Positions 8,567-16,825 of a stretch of DNA of 29,302 bases are shown here, in pieces (the first letter of the stretch is position 1; the number at the start of each line of letters is the position of its first letter). The position numbers were made by a program, and so were the translations under genes. This stretch comes from JAZTZP01 sp045637525. GTDB lineage: Bacteria > Bacillota > Clostridia > UBA1381. A model generated the notes under the pieces. That model ran no database searches and was not told the origin of the DNA. It was given only the letters and a program-made list of their open reading frames with translations. The stretch is taken from assembly GCA_045637525.1 (NCBI GenBank), contig JAZTZP010000031.1, positions 1 through 29,302 of the forward strand. The letters are read 5' to 3'.

Positions 8567-10141
8567 TTATTTTTTAAAGAATACAGTAAATTCGCTTCCC
8601 TCACCCGGTCTGCTCACAACATCTATATCACAATTATTTTTTTTCGCAATATGCTTCACAATGGAAAGTCCGAGCCCTGTACCGTTAACCTTTTTTGAAT
8701 GACTTTTGTCAACTCTGAAAAACCGTTCAAAAATTCTGTCGGTATATTCCTCAGGTATTCCTATACCTGTATCCCTCACCGTAATTTTTCTTTCTCCCGT
8801 TTCCATTTCAACAATTCCGCCGTCGACGTTATATTTTATGGCATTATCACACAAATTGTATATAACCTCATGCACTCCGCCTTCGTTTGCGGTCACCACA
8901 CTGTCCTCCCCGCTGATTTTTATGGTAATACCACGTTTATCCGCACTGTCTGCAAGCAATTCTTTAACATTTTCCGCAACAGTCATAAGTGAAATCTCGT
9001 GTTTTTCATAATTCTCTTCTTTTTCATCAAGATTTGATATTTTAATTATATCCTCTATAAGCGCTATCAGGCGGTTGCTCTCCTTTTCTATTTTTCCTAT
9101 AAATTCGTCAAACATTTCAGGTTTTGCCATACCATGCTTTATAATCTGAGCATAGCCGTGAATTGTGGTAACCGGGGTTTTCAGTTCATGCGAAACATTC
9201 GCTGAAAACTCTTTTCTTATCTGTTCTGCTCTCACCATTTCGGAAACATCAAGCATAAGAAGCACAGCACCGCTTACAAAGCCCCCCTCAATCGCCGGAC
9301 TGAAATAAACCCTGTAAGTTTTTTCACCTATTTCCTTTGTTATGTGGCTTTTGTCCCCGTTAAGCGCCGATATAATTCCCTTTAACAATTCCGAATCTTC
9401 CGATATGTATCTGAACTCCTTGTATTTCACATCACGGTCTTCGAGTTCAAAAAGCATTTTCGCGCTTTGATTTACCGACAAAACACACGCATTTTCATCC
9501 ACAACTACAAGACCTTCGCTCATATTCTCCGTTATCGTATTAAGCCGAAGCTTATGCATACGCACCTTTCCCATCTGACGTTCTATCTCTCGCGTCTGCC
9601 CGGATATCCGTTGTATAAAAGGCTTAAGCTCTTCGTATATATCCTCACGTTTTTCCGGATCCAGCGAATATATATTCTGAACCGGCTTCATGATATTCTC
9701 AGTTATAATCCTCGAAATACGCCATATAAAAATCAGCATAAGCACAATCGAAAATACTATTACAGGCAAAAGTCTAAGAAAAATCCTCAAAATTGCATCA
9801 GCACGCATTCCGACCGTTAAGCTTATACCGTCATCAAGTTCCGACACACAGCAATACATCATTTTACCGCCGTGCGTTCCGGAATTGTCAAATAAAACAA
9901 CACCCGTTTCATCCCTTAAAACAACACAGGTGTCCGTTTCTGAAAAATCAATATTTTTTAAAATCTCCGCAGGATCATCCGCCGACTGTATAAGTTCGCT
10001 TATTATAACACATTCATCAGCCGTTTTATTACAGAGCCCATTCGAAAAAGCCGTATAGCTTGCGCCAACACTCATAAGAACAGCAACACTCATTACAAAG
10101 AGTGCAACAAACCTCATACCATTATATATTTTCTTATACAT
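8567..10141 (-). CDS. phoR: PhoR-type sensor histidine kinase
   Basis: 524 aa membrane kinase. TM1 is about 10-30, an extracytoplasmic loop about 31-118, TM2 about 119-140; then a linker, a PAS domain (about 200-300), a HisKA domain with phospho-acceptor H318 in the NVSHELKTP box, and a HATPase domain: N-box around N433, G1 DTGIGIP at 457-463, F-box RFFRVDKSHS at 473-482, G2 GTGLGLS at 487-493. This is the full set for an active kinase. It lies 12 nt after the response regulator and behind a Na/Pi cotransporter gene, which points to phosphate sensing. The phoR name rests on architecture and context. The ribosome site is AGGTGAAGG before ATG. Confidence 0.9.
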   Translation of the reverse strand: MYKKIYNGMRFVALFVMSVAVLMSVGASYTAFSNGLCNKTADECVIISELIQSADDPAEILKNIDFSETDTCVVLRDETGVVLFDNSGTHGGKMMYCCVSELDDGISLTVGMRADAILRIFLRLLPVIVFSIVLMLIFIWRISRIITENIMKPVQNIYSLDPEKREDIYEELKPFIQRISGQTREIERQMGKVRMHKLRLNTITENMSEGLVVVDENACVLSVNQSAKMLFELEDRDVKYKEFRYISEDSELLKGIISALNGDKSHITKEIGEKTYRVYFSPAIEGGFVSGAVLLMLDVSEMVRAEQIRKEFSANVSHELKTPVTTIHGYAQIIKHGMAKPEMFDEFIGKIEKESNRLIALIEDIIKISNLDEKEENYEKHEISLMTVAENVKELLADSADKRGITIKISGEDSVVTANEGGVHEVIYNLCDNAIKYNVDGGIVEMETGERKITVRDTGIGIPEEYTDRIFERFFRVDKSHSKKVNGTGLGLSIVKHIAKKNNCDIDVVSRPGEGSEFTVFFKK

Positions 10142-10153
10142 CGACCTTCACCT

Positions 10154-10825
10154 TTAATCAACCTTATATCCGACATTTCTTACTGTTTGTATGTATTCTC
10201 CGTATTTTCCGAGCTTTTGGCGTAAAGTCCTTATGTGAACATCAACAGTTCTTGTTTCACCCTCAAAATCCGTTCCCCATATCTCGTCCATAATTTTATA
10301 CCGACTGAGAACAATACCTTTATTGGCAACAAGATACTGCAAAAGCTCAAACTCCTTGTAGGTAAGAACTATTTCCGCACCCTCAGCCGTAATTTTACGG
10401 CTTTTATTATTAATTACAAGTCCGTTATATTCCAAACTGTCATCCTTTTCATTTTTGCCTGCACGTCTTAATACCGCATTAATTCTTGATACAAGCTCAA
10501 GAATATCAAACGGCTTTGTTATATAATCATCCGCACCACTGTCCAGACCCTTAATTTTATCCATTTGCCCGGATTTTGCAGTAAGAAGTATTACAGGAAG
10601 GTTTTTTGTGTTCGGATTTTGCCTGAGTTCTTTTAAAATCTCCATTCCATCCTTATCCGGAAGCATAATATCAAGCAACACAATATCCGCAACACATGAT
10701 TTAATACGTTTATAAAAAGCCGCACAAGTTTCAAAAGTCTCAACCTCAAACCCTGATGAGGTCAGGGTATATGCAATCAACTCTCTTATGTTACTGTCAT
10801 CTTCCACACAAAAAACCTTGTTCAT
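10154..10825 (-). CDS. phoP: OmpR/PhoB-family response regulator
   Basis: 223 aa. The receiver domain has the acidic pocket ED at 8-9, phospho-acceptor D52 in VLLDIMLPDKDG, T82 and K104. The C-terminal winged helix (about 130-223) has the recognition segment RTVDVHIRTLRQKLG and the terminal beta hairpin VRNVGYKVD. It is the partner of the kinase immediately downstream. The start has GGAGG 7 nt upstream. The gap to the upstream nptA-like gene is only 36 nt with no terminator, so all three are likely co-transcribed. Assignment to phosphate control is inferred from those neighbours. Confidence 0.9.
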   Translation of the reverse strand: MNKVFCVEDDSNIRELIAYTLTSSGFEVETFETCAAFYKRIKSCVADIVLLDIMLPDKDGMEILKELRQNPNTKNLPVILLTAKSGQMDKIKGLDSGADDYITKPFDILELVSRINAVLRRAGKNEKDDSLEYNGLVINNKSRKITAEGAEIVLTYKEFELLQYLVANKGIVLSRYKIMDEIWGTDFEGETRTVDVHIRTLRQKLGKYGEYIQTVRNVGYKVD

Positions 10826-10861
10826 ACAAAATCCTCCTTCTCGGACTCAAATTAATTATAA

Positions 10862-12610
10862 TCATATATGATACTTCTTCCTGTATTCCTCATATTCATC
10901 TTTAAATTCCGCATCACTGTCCGCCCTTAATCTGTTAAGATATTCATGAGTCTCATAGCTGTCATTTTCGACTTCAATAAGACAAACGGCTATATTCGAG
11001 CAATGATCCGCAATTCTTTCATAATTCGTAAGAAGATCGGAAAGTATAAAACCAATCTCCATTGAATATTCATTGTTCTGAATTTTTGTAATGTATCTCT
11101 TTTTAATTTTGGCCTTTAAATTATCTATCATTTCCTCTAAAGGCTCAACACGTCTTGCAATACGCAGATCAGTACTTACAAATGCGTCTACGGTTAATTC
11201 CATAACTTCTTTAACCGCCTCTCCCATTATTGTTATATCACGCACCGTATCATCAGAAAACGATATTCCTTTTGTATACAGTTCCTTTGCAACATCGGCT
11301 ATATTCATAGCATGGTCACTCAAACGTTCCAGATCACCAATTATATGAAGCAGCTTTGAACATTCATGCGAATCCTCAACCGATAAATTACCATGACTCA
11401 GCTTTACAAGATAAGTCCCTATGGTATCTTCATACTTGTCCACAGTTCCTTCAGCTTCTTCAACAGCCTCAGCGTTTTTCTGTTCAAAACCATCAAGCAT
11501 ATCCATAGCAAGTCTTACACTGCTTTGTGATATTGTTGCCATATCAATGGCTACTCTTTTTGCCTGTGCGATAGCAATAGACGGCGTAGCAATAAAACGT
11601 TCATCTAAAAGCTGATTTTTCTCTTTTTTATCAGTAGTATCTTTAATAATAATGTATGCAAGCTTTTCAAGCACTCTGTTAAACGGCAAAATAACCATTG
11701 TACTGAACACATTAAATACAGTATGAATTACAGCAATCTGAGCCGCTCCAACCGAATTATCAACAAACTGAAATTTAACTATCGAATGAACTGCATAAAA
11801 CAGCACAAGAAACGAAACCGTTCCGATAATATTAAAGCATAAGTGCACCACAGCAGCACGTTTTGCGTTCTTATTCGCACCGATCGAAGAAATTATAGCA
11901 GTAACACATGTTCCTATGTTTTGTCCCATAACTATGGGTATGGCATTAGAATAAGTTATGCTTCCCGTAACGGATAAAGCCTGCAAAATACCCACAGATG
12001 CCGATGAGCTTTGAATTATCGCCGTCAGAAGTGCACCGGTCAGAACACCTAAAAGCGGATTTGAGAATAAAATAAGTATATTACGGAATTCCGGAACATC
12101 AGCTAACGGTTTAACAGCAGCCGACATATTATCCATTCCAAGTATAAGCACCGCAAAGCCTATTAAAATATTACCGATATTACGCTTCTTGTCGTCTTTT
12201 GAAATCATATTAAGCACAATTCCTATCACAGCAAGAACCGGCGTAAACGACGCAGGCTTTAAAAGTGTAACAAAAAAGTTATCGGACTGTATTCCGGTTA
12301 AACTTAAAAGCCATGACGTAACCGTTGTTCCTATGTTTGCGCCCATAATGATTCCTATTGACTGTGATAACGTCATAATTCCGGAGTTTACAAACCCGAC
12401 AACCATTACAGTTGTAGCAGATGAGCTTTGAATAACCGCCGTAACCGCCGCACCGAGTAAAACTCCTTTCAAAGGGCTTGATGTAAGATTTTCAAGAATG
12501 CTTTTCAGCTTGCTACCCGAGCTTTTTTCAAGAGCATCCCCCATTACATTCATCCCGAACAAAAATACCGCCAACCCGCCAAACAGCTTTAAAACCGAAA
12601 AAAAATCCAT
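10862..12610 (-). CDS. Na/Pi cotransporter family protein with C-terminal PhoU domain
   Basis: 582 aa. The membrane half (about 1-330) has the two inverted QSSSA repeats of the NptA/SLC34 family, Q61-SSSA and Q199-SSSA, each in a GAxxTAxIQSSSA context. It imports phosphate with sodium. The cytoplasmic half (about 345-560) is a helical PhoU-like domain with the typical ELxxIGDLERLSDHAMNIA-type and YERIADHCSNIA metal-binding helices. PhoU domains damp phosphate uptake or signal to PhoR. It is the first gene of a likely nptA-phoP-phoR transcript. The start is ATG after AAAGGAAAAG. Possible PhoP half-sites lie upstream at 12750-12766. Confidence 0.94.
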   Translation of the reverse strand: MDFFSVLKLFGGLAVFLFGMNVMGDALEKSSGSKLKSILENLTSSPLKGVLLGAAVTAVIQSSSATTVMVVGFVNSGIMTLSQSIGIIMGANIGTTVTSWLLSLTGIQSDNFFVTLLKPASFTPVLAVIGIVLNMISKDDKKRNIGNILIGFAVLILGMDNMSAAVKPLADVPEFRNILILFSNPLLGVLTGALLTAIIQSSSASVGILQALSVTGSITYSNAIPIVMGQNIGTCVTAIISSIGANKNAKRAAVVHLCFNIIGTVSFLVLFYAVHSIVKFQFVDNSVGAAQIAVIHTVFNVFSTMVILPFNRVLEKLAYIIIKDTTDKKEKNQLLDERFIATPSIAIAQAKRVAIDMATISQSSVRLAMDMLDGFEQKNAEAVEEAEGTVDKYEDTIGTYLVKLSHGNLSVEDSHECSKLLHIIGDLERLSDHAMNIADVAKELYTKGISFSDDTVRDITIMGEAVKEVMELTVDAFVSTDLRIARRVEPLEEMIDNLKAKIKKRYITKIQNNEYSMEIGFILSDLLTNYERIADHCSNIAVCLIEVENDSYETHEYLNRLRADSDAEFKDEYEEYRKKYHI

Positions 12611-12749
12611 AATTTTCTTTTCCTTTCGTAAAAATTATTTAAAAGCATTTTGTTTTTTTCACTGTAATTGAGTTTTAACCAATCAACATCTTAATGCTTT
12701 TGTATAATTATATTTTACTGCATCAATGTAAAATATAACAGCATATTTC

Positions 12750-12766
12750 TGTTAAATCTTTGTAAA
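12750..12766 (-). promoter_or_regulatory. Candidate PhoP box upstream of the Na/Pi cotransporter
   Basis: On the minus strand TTTACA (12761-12766) and TTAACA (12750-12755) form a direct repeat with 11-bp periodicity, the spacing of Firmicute PhoP half-sites (TTWACA). A third TTTACA at 12727-12732 is out of phase. AT-rich DNA makes chance matches common, so this is a suggestion only. Confidence 0.35.
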
Positions 12767-12838
12767 ATCCCCGTATATTTATTATATTACACAAAATTTA
12801 TTTTGTCAATACACAATTTTAACAATTAACAAAATCAA

Positions 12839-12867
12839 TTGACAAACCTGATATAAAATGCTATAAT
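12839..12867 (+). promoter_or_regulatory. Sigma-A promoter of the GT-C-like gene
   Basis: TTGACA (12839-12844) and TATAAT (12862-12867) with a 17-bp spacer. AAGGAG at 12890-12895 precedes the ATG at 12903. Confidence 0.9.
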
Positions 12868-12902
12868 ACCGGTTATAGTCTATGTTTTGAAGGAGTATTA
12901 TT

Positions 12903-14795
12903 ATGCCAAAAGAGAAAAAGCCAAACATAAGCAATACAATACTCATCACAATCTGTACTGTTTTTTCAATTATATGGAGTGTAAAAGTTATACTGTTTTT
13001 ATTTAACGATCAGATCATACCTGATATACACCACGTAGTCAGAATGTGCATTTTTATAACACTTTCAACTCTCGGTTCTGCCGGAATACTTAATTTTATA
13101 TTCTCCGGAATAAAAAGCAATACAGCAAAATATTTTCTTACTCTGTTTCTGTTCACGATTGCATATGCGATACTCGTACTTTTTTCTCCATACAGCCCGG
13201 CTCATGATTCACTTGACTTACATCTGATATTAAACGCAATGCTTACCGGGAAATTTTCAGGAACATACTATGAATCATATATGAACTTTTTTGCAACAAA
13301 TAAGCTTGCAGTTTACATTTACTATCCTTTTGTATCCATAGCTCAGAGCGTTGAACCTGGAATACGCACAGCAAACGCATTATTTTTATGGATTTCCTCA
13401 GTCGGAATATCTCTTATCTGTTACAGAACAACCGGCATAAAAGCGGCCATGGTCAGCTTTATGCTTCTGATATTCCTCTTTCCGGCACTGCTTTTTTCCG
13501 GCCCTTATATATATCCGCCGGCAATAATGCTTTGTTCGCTCTCAATGGCATTTTACACACATAAATCACCGTTTGTCAAGGTTTTCGGATATTTATTCGC
13601 CGGAATACTTTTCACACTCAGACCTTTGGCATTAGGTGCGTTTCTTGTATATATAACAGTTTCGGGATTATCCGGAAACAGCAAAAAATTCAAAATATTT
13701 CATACCGTTTCAAAAACAGCATTAATACTTTTTGTATGCTTTGTCACTCAGTGGTACATAGGAAAGGTGATGTTTCTTACAAGCACGCACGTGTTCAACA
13801 ATCTCGAATCCTCTATGTTTCTCTGGACTCTCGATGTAAGCACGCGTAACGAAGGCGACCTTACCGGACTGAACAATCATAATCCCTCAATGATGTCGGA
13901 TGATGAAATAAAAGACGAAATCCTGCGTGATTTTCATGCACTGTGGTCCTGCTACGCCAATCCCAAGGCAAACCATGATGAAATTACAAACAGAAAAAAC
14001 AACATCTCAAAAAACCTGAAAGACCGTATAAAATTTGAAATTCTGAATAATAAAGAAAACTTCGACACATATATAAAACGCAAATTCACAAACTACTACC
14101 GTGATTATTATAAGCCCTATTTTTACACAATAAATATAAACCGATCCGATGCTTCTGAGCTCCTCTTTAAAAATTATGATTACAAATATTTTTTGTATGA
14201 AAATGTACTCCTTGTTCTCTTTCATTTAACAGCATCGGTCGGAGCTTTGTTCACCTGTATAAATATGTATGCAAGAAAAAACCGCCGTCGGAGCGGAGTA
14301 ACTGCTCTTATATTATTCTTCGGCGTAATATGCACTTCAATTACATCAATACTGTTTACGGAGGTCGGCAAACGGCTGATTTTTGACAGCTTTATACCTA
14401 TGTGTATCGTAATAAGTATAAACCTGATAAATACATGTGAAATGTTTACACCTGATAAAAAGAAAAGAAAAAACAAGCTTCCGCTTTTGACCGGCATAAT
14501 CGCCGCCACTGTCGGCATCACCGGTATATACACATTAAATAAGGAAAGCAACATTGAATTTTTCAAAGACTGCAACATTATCATAAACGAGCACAGAGAC
14601 GTTACAATAAAGCTGAAAAAGCCGGTAGACGAAGAAGGCTATATTTTCACAAAAGGCTCTGCTGACTTTAAAGATATGAAAGGCTTATCGGAATTAAACG
14701 TTGAATATATGAGTGATGATTATTTGGCGCTACCCTCATATTTCTGTTTTATAAATCCGGGCGGTCAACCGATTTATGTTTCTTATTTTGAATAG
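12903..14795 (+). CDS. Polytopic membrane protein, GT-C glycosyltransferase-like
   Basis: 630 aa with about ten to twelve hydrophobic segments. After two or three TMs, the loop SPYSPAHDSLDLHLI contains H101-D102, resembling the catalytic acidic residue in the first outer loop of GT-C (PMT/ArnT-like) lipid-linked sugar transferases. A large soluble insert of about 120 residues (roughly 300-420, rich in N, D and K) splits the TM region. Near the end of the membrane part is a FTEVGKRLIFDSFIP segment like the E..R...P pattern seen in these enzymes, followed by a short extracytoplasmic tail. Such proteins glycosylate cell-wall polymers or surface proteins, but neither donor nor acceptor can be named. 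It is monocistronic with its own promoter and terminator. The family call is an inference from layout and motif only. Confidence 0.6.
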   Translation: MPKEKKPNISNTILITICTVFSIIWSVKVILFLFNDQIIPDIHHVVRMCIFITLSTLGSAGILNFIFSGIKSNTAKYFLTLFLFTIAYAILVLFSPYSPAHDSLDLHLILNAMLTGKFSGTYYESYMNFFATNKLAVYIYYPFVSIAQSVEPGIRTANALFLWISSVGISLICYRTTGIKAAMVSFMLLIFLFPALLFSGPYIYPPAIMLCSLSMAFYTHKSPFVKVFGYLFAGILFTLRPLALGAFLVYITVSGLSGNSKKFKIFHTVSKTALILFVCFVTQWYIGKVMFLTSTHVFNNLESSMFLWTLDVSTRNEGDLTGLNNHNPSMMSDDEIKDEILRDFHALWSCYANPKANHDEITNRKNNISKNLKDRIKFEILNNKENFDTYIKRKFTNYYRDYYKPYFYTININRSDASELLFKNYDYKYFLYENVLLVLFHLTASVGALFTCINMYARKNRRRSGVTALILFFGVICTSITSILFTEVGKRLIFDSFIPMCIVISINLINTCEMFTPDKKKRKNKLPLLTGIIAATVGITGIYTLNKESNIEFFKDCNIIINEHRDVTIKLKKPVDEEGYIFTKGSADFKDMKGLSELNVEYMSDDYLALPSYFCFINPGGQPIYVSYFE

Positions 14796-14796
14796 A

Positions 14797-14822
14797 AGGG
14801 GTATGAAAATACCTCTTTTTTG
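14797..14822 (+). terminator. Terminator after the GT-C-like gene
   Basis: An 8-bp stem with one G-U pair (AGGGGTAT 14797-14804 with ATACCTCT 14809-14816) runs directly into a T6 tract. It starts 2 nt after the stop codon. Confidence 0.85.
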
Positions 14823-14890
14823 TTTTCAAATCATATACCGACAATCTGATCTATTCACAAAATTTTAATAAAGTATCTTAAAAATATTCA

Positions 14891-14918
14891 TTGACAAATT
14901 TTAAATATGTGGTATAAT
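14891..14918 (+). promoter_or_regulatory. Sigma-A promoter of the ctsR operon
   Basis: TTGACA (14891-14896) and TATAAT (14913-14918) with a 16-bp spacer. The predicted start site is near 14925, just before the CtsR operator. Confidence 0.9.
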
Positions 14919-14930
14919 AGAAATACAAAA

Positions 14931-14947
14931 GGTCAAAGAAAGTCAAA
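14931..14947 (+). promoter_or_regulatory. CtsR operator (heptad direct repeat)
   Basis: GGTCAAA at 14931-14937 and AGTCAAA at 14941-14947 with a 3-nt spacer. This matches the established CtsR site, RGTCAAA-N3-RGTCAAA. It covers about +6 to +22, so bound CtsR would block transcription of its own operon. Confidence 0.95.
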
Positions 14948-14967
14948 GTCTAAAAGAGGTGATTATT

Positions 14968-15426
14968 ATGGCTCTGAGTGATAAAATAGAAGCTTTTATT
15001 TCCGAGCTTTTAAAAAACGAGGAAAATGAATGGTTGGAGCTTAAGCGAAACGAGCTTGCTTCAGTTTTCAACTGTGTTCCGTCACAGATAAATTACGTAA
15101 TATCAACAAGATTTAATTCAACTAACGGCTATATGGTTGAATCACGACGTGGCGGCGGCGGTTATTTGCGTATAAAACGCATACCGATAAACGAAAACCT
15201 CATATATATAAAAGCAGTACAATCAATAGGCGAAAGCTCCGACTTCCCTAATGCCGTTTCCGTCTTAGGCTATTTAAAGAGCAACAACGCAATTACACAG
15301 TCCGATATGAATCTGATGCTTTCCGCCGTTTCAGACAGAGCACTATGCATATCACAGCCGGCAAAAAACATTGTGCGGGCTAATATATTAAAAAACATGA
15401 TAGTAACAAAATCACAGGAGGTATAA
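14968..15426 (+). CDS. ctsR: CtsR, repressor of class III heat-shock genes
   Basis: 152 aa from the ATG at 14968. This start is chosen because AGAGGTG at 14954-14960 is spaced correctly for it, whereas the in-frame GTG at 14959 overlaps that site. The N-terminal winged helix-turn-helix includes the conserved INYVISTRF helix and the glycine-rich wing ESRRGGGGYLRI that reads the DNA. The C-terminal half is the four-helix dimer domain. CtsR represses clpC and often clpP and clpE, and is released by heat or by the McsA/McsB/ClpC machinery encoded downstream. The operator at 14931 shows autoregulation. The stop is 6 nt before mcsA. Confidence 0.97.
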   Translation: MALSDKIEAFISELLKNEENEWLELKRNELASVFNCVPSQINYVISTRFNSTNGYMVESRRGGGGYLRIKRIPINENLIYIKAVQSIGESSDFPNAVSVLGYLKSNNAITQSDMNLMLSAVSDRALCISQPAKNIVRANILKNMIVTKSQEV

Positions 15427-15432
15427 GAAATT

Positions 15433-15795
15433 ATGTATAACTTATTTTCAGAATTTTTTAACGGGTTTGATATGTACCCTGAAATAAACACACACAAAGA
15501 ACAGTTGAAATGCCAAAACTGCGGCAGAACCTATAACGACTTCCGCCACACAGGAAAGCTCGGTTGCAGCAAATGCTATGACGTTTTTCGTCCTCAGCTG
15601 AGTATTACAATGAGGCAAATCCATCAGAATCCGGTTCATGCCGGCAAAATCCCCTCCCATTCCGGCGAAGCTATAAAGAAAAAACGCCACTATGAGGAGC
15701 TTAAAAAGCAGCTTGCACAAGCAGTAAAAAATGAAGATTACGAAACAGCCGCAAAGCTCCATAAAGAAATAAGAGAAATAGAAAACAGCAACTAA
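15433..15795 (+). CDS. mcsA: McsA-like activator of the arginine kinase (short form, one zinc finger)
   Basis: 120 aa. McsA stimulates the McsB arginine kinase and binds zinc. Here only one four-cysteine cluster is present: C27-QN-C30 and C45-SK-C48. Bacillus-type McsA is about 180 aa with an additional N-terminal CxxC pair set, so this protein lacks the usual N-terminal finger. The first 25 residues are instead acidic and aromatic. A UVR motif at the C-terminus (about 88-120, KKQLAQAVKNEDYETAAKLH) matches the UVR region of ClpC and is thought to mediate partner binding. GGAGG lies 12 nt upstream. It is placed between ctsR and mcsB as usual. The missing finger is the only oddity. Confidence 0.92.
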   Translation: MYNLFSEFFNGFDMYPEINTHKEQLKCQNCGRTYNDFRHTGKLGCSKCYDVFRPQLSITMRQIHQNPVHAGKIPSHSGEAIKKKRHYEELKKQLAQAVKNEDYETAAKLHKEIREIENSN

Positions 15796-15812
15796 AACAG
15801 GAGGTGTCTCAA

Positions 15813-16811
15813 ATGATCTGGTATGAAAACAACAACAATGATATAATAATCAGCACAAGAATACGCTTAGCAAGAAACATTGACGGAGTACCGTTTCCGA
15901 ATGCACTGACCGATAAATCGCCGGTAACCGAAAAGATCAAAGATGCTGTCTTTTCCGGGAGCAGTGTTTTGGCAAAAGAATTTACCTGTACATCGCTTGA
16001 TAATATGTCAGCAACAGAAAAACAGGCAATGGCTGAAGAACATCTTATAAGCTTTGATATGCTTAGCGGCGACCAGAAAACAGTTCTTATAAGCAAAGAT
16101 AAAACCATGAGTATCATGCTCATGGAGGAAGACCATATACGTTTACAAATAATTAAAAGCGGATATGCTATTGATGAAGCATTTGACATTGCAAATAAAA
16201 TCGACGATGTTTTAGAAGAACGTCTGAAATTCGCCTTTGATGAAAACTGGGGCTATCTCACAGCCTGTCCTACAAATACCGGAACAGGTATGCGCGCATC
16301 TGTTATGATGCACCTCCCTGCCCTGTCAAAAACAAATACAATGCCAAGACTAATTTCATCAACGCAAAACCTCGGTATAGCCATACGCGGAATATATGGC
16401 GAAGGCTCAAAAGCATACGGAAATATGTTCCAGATTTCAAACTCTATTACAGAAGGATTTTCAGAAAATGAAATACTTGAAAAACTGAAAAACGTAGTTA
16501 AACAGATTTGCGAGCTTGAAGAAAAAGCAAGAAAAACATTATCGGAACAAAATCCCGACGAGCTTGCCGATTCTTTATACCGTTCCTACGGCACGCTTAA
16601 ATTTGCACGAAGCTTATCATCTCAGGAAGCAAAAGCTTTAATATCCGATGTTTTACTCGGCAAAAATCTGGGTATCATAAAAGAGAACGGTTCACTTTCA
16701 TTAATTAACGCAATGGTTCTTTCTGAGCCGGCACTGTTATGTGACGGCAAACAGCTCTCAAGCAGTGAGAGAGATAAAAAAAGAGCCGAATTCTTAAGAA
16801 AAACATTATAG
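15813..16811 (+). CDS. mcsB: Protein-arginine kinase McsB
   Basis: 332 aa from the ATG at 15813; an in-frame GTG at 15804 lies within the AGGAGG site and is rejected. It is a homologue of phosphagen kinases that phosphorylates arginine in proteins, marking them for ClpCP and inactivating CtsR. The nucleotide-binding STRIRLARN segment is at 14-22 and the catalytic CPTNTGTGMRAS segment at 152-163, with cysteine at the position used by phosphagen kinases. The C-terminal R320-D-K-K-R-A motif is the phospho-arginine allosteric pocket (RDxxRA) that distinguishes McsB from creatine or arginine kinases. It follows mcsA by 17 nt and precedes clpC by 14 nt. Confidence 0.97.
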   Translation: MIWYENNNNDIIISTRIRLARNIDGVPFPNALTDKSPVTEKIKDAVFSGSSVLAKEFTCTSLDNMSATEKQAMAEEHLISFDMLSGDQKTVLISKDKTMSIMLMEEDHIRLQIIKSGYAIDEAFDIANKIDDVLEERLKFAFDENWGYLTACPTNTGTGMRASVMMHLPALSKTNTMPRLISSTQNLGIAIRGIYGEGSKAYGNMFQISNSITEGFSENEILEKLKNVVKQICELEEKARKTLSEQNPDELADSLYRSYGTLKFARSLSSQEAKALISDVLLGKNLGIIKENGSLSLINAMVLSEPALLCDGKQLSSSERDKKRAEFLRKTL

Positions 16812-16825
16812 AAAGGATGATTTTC

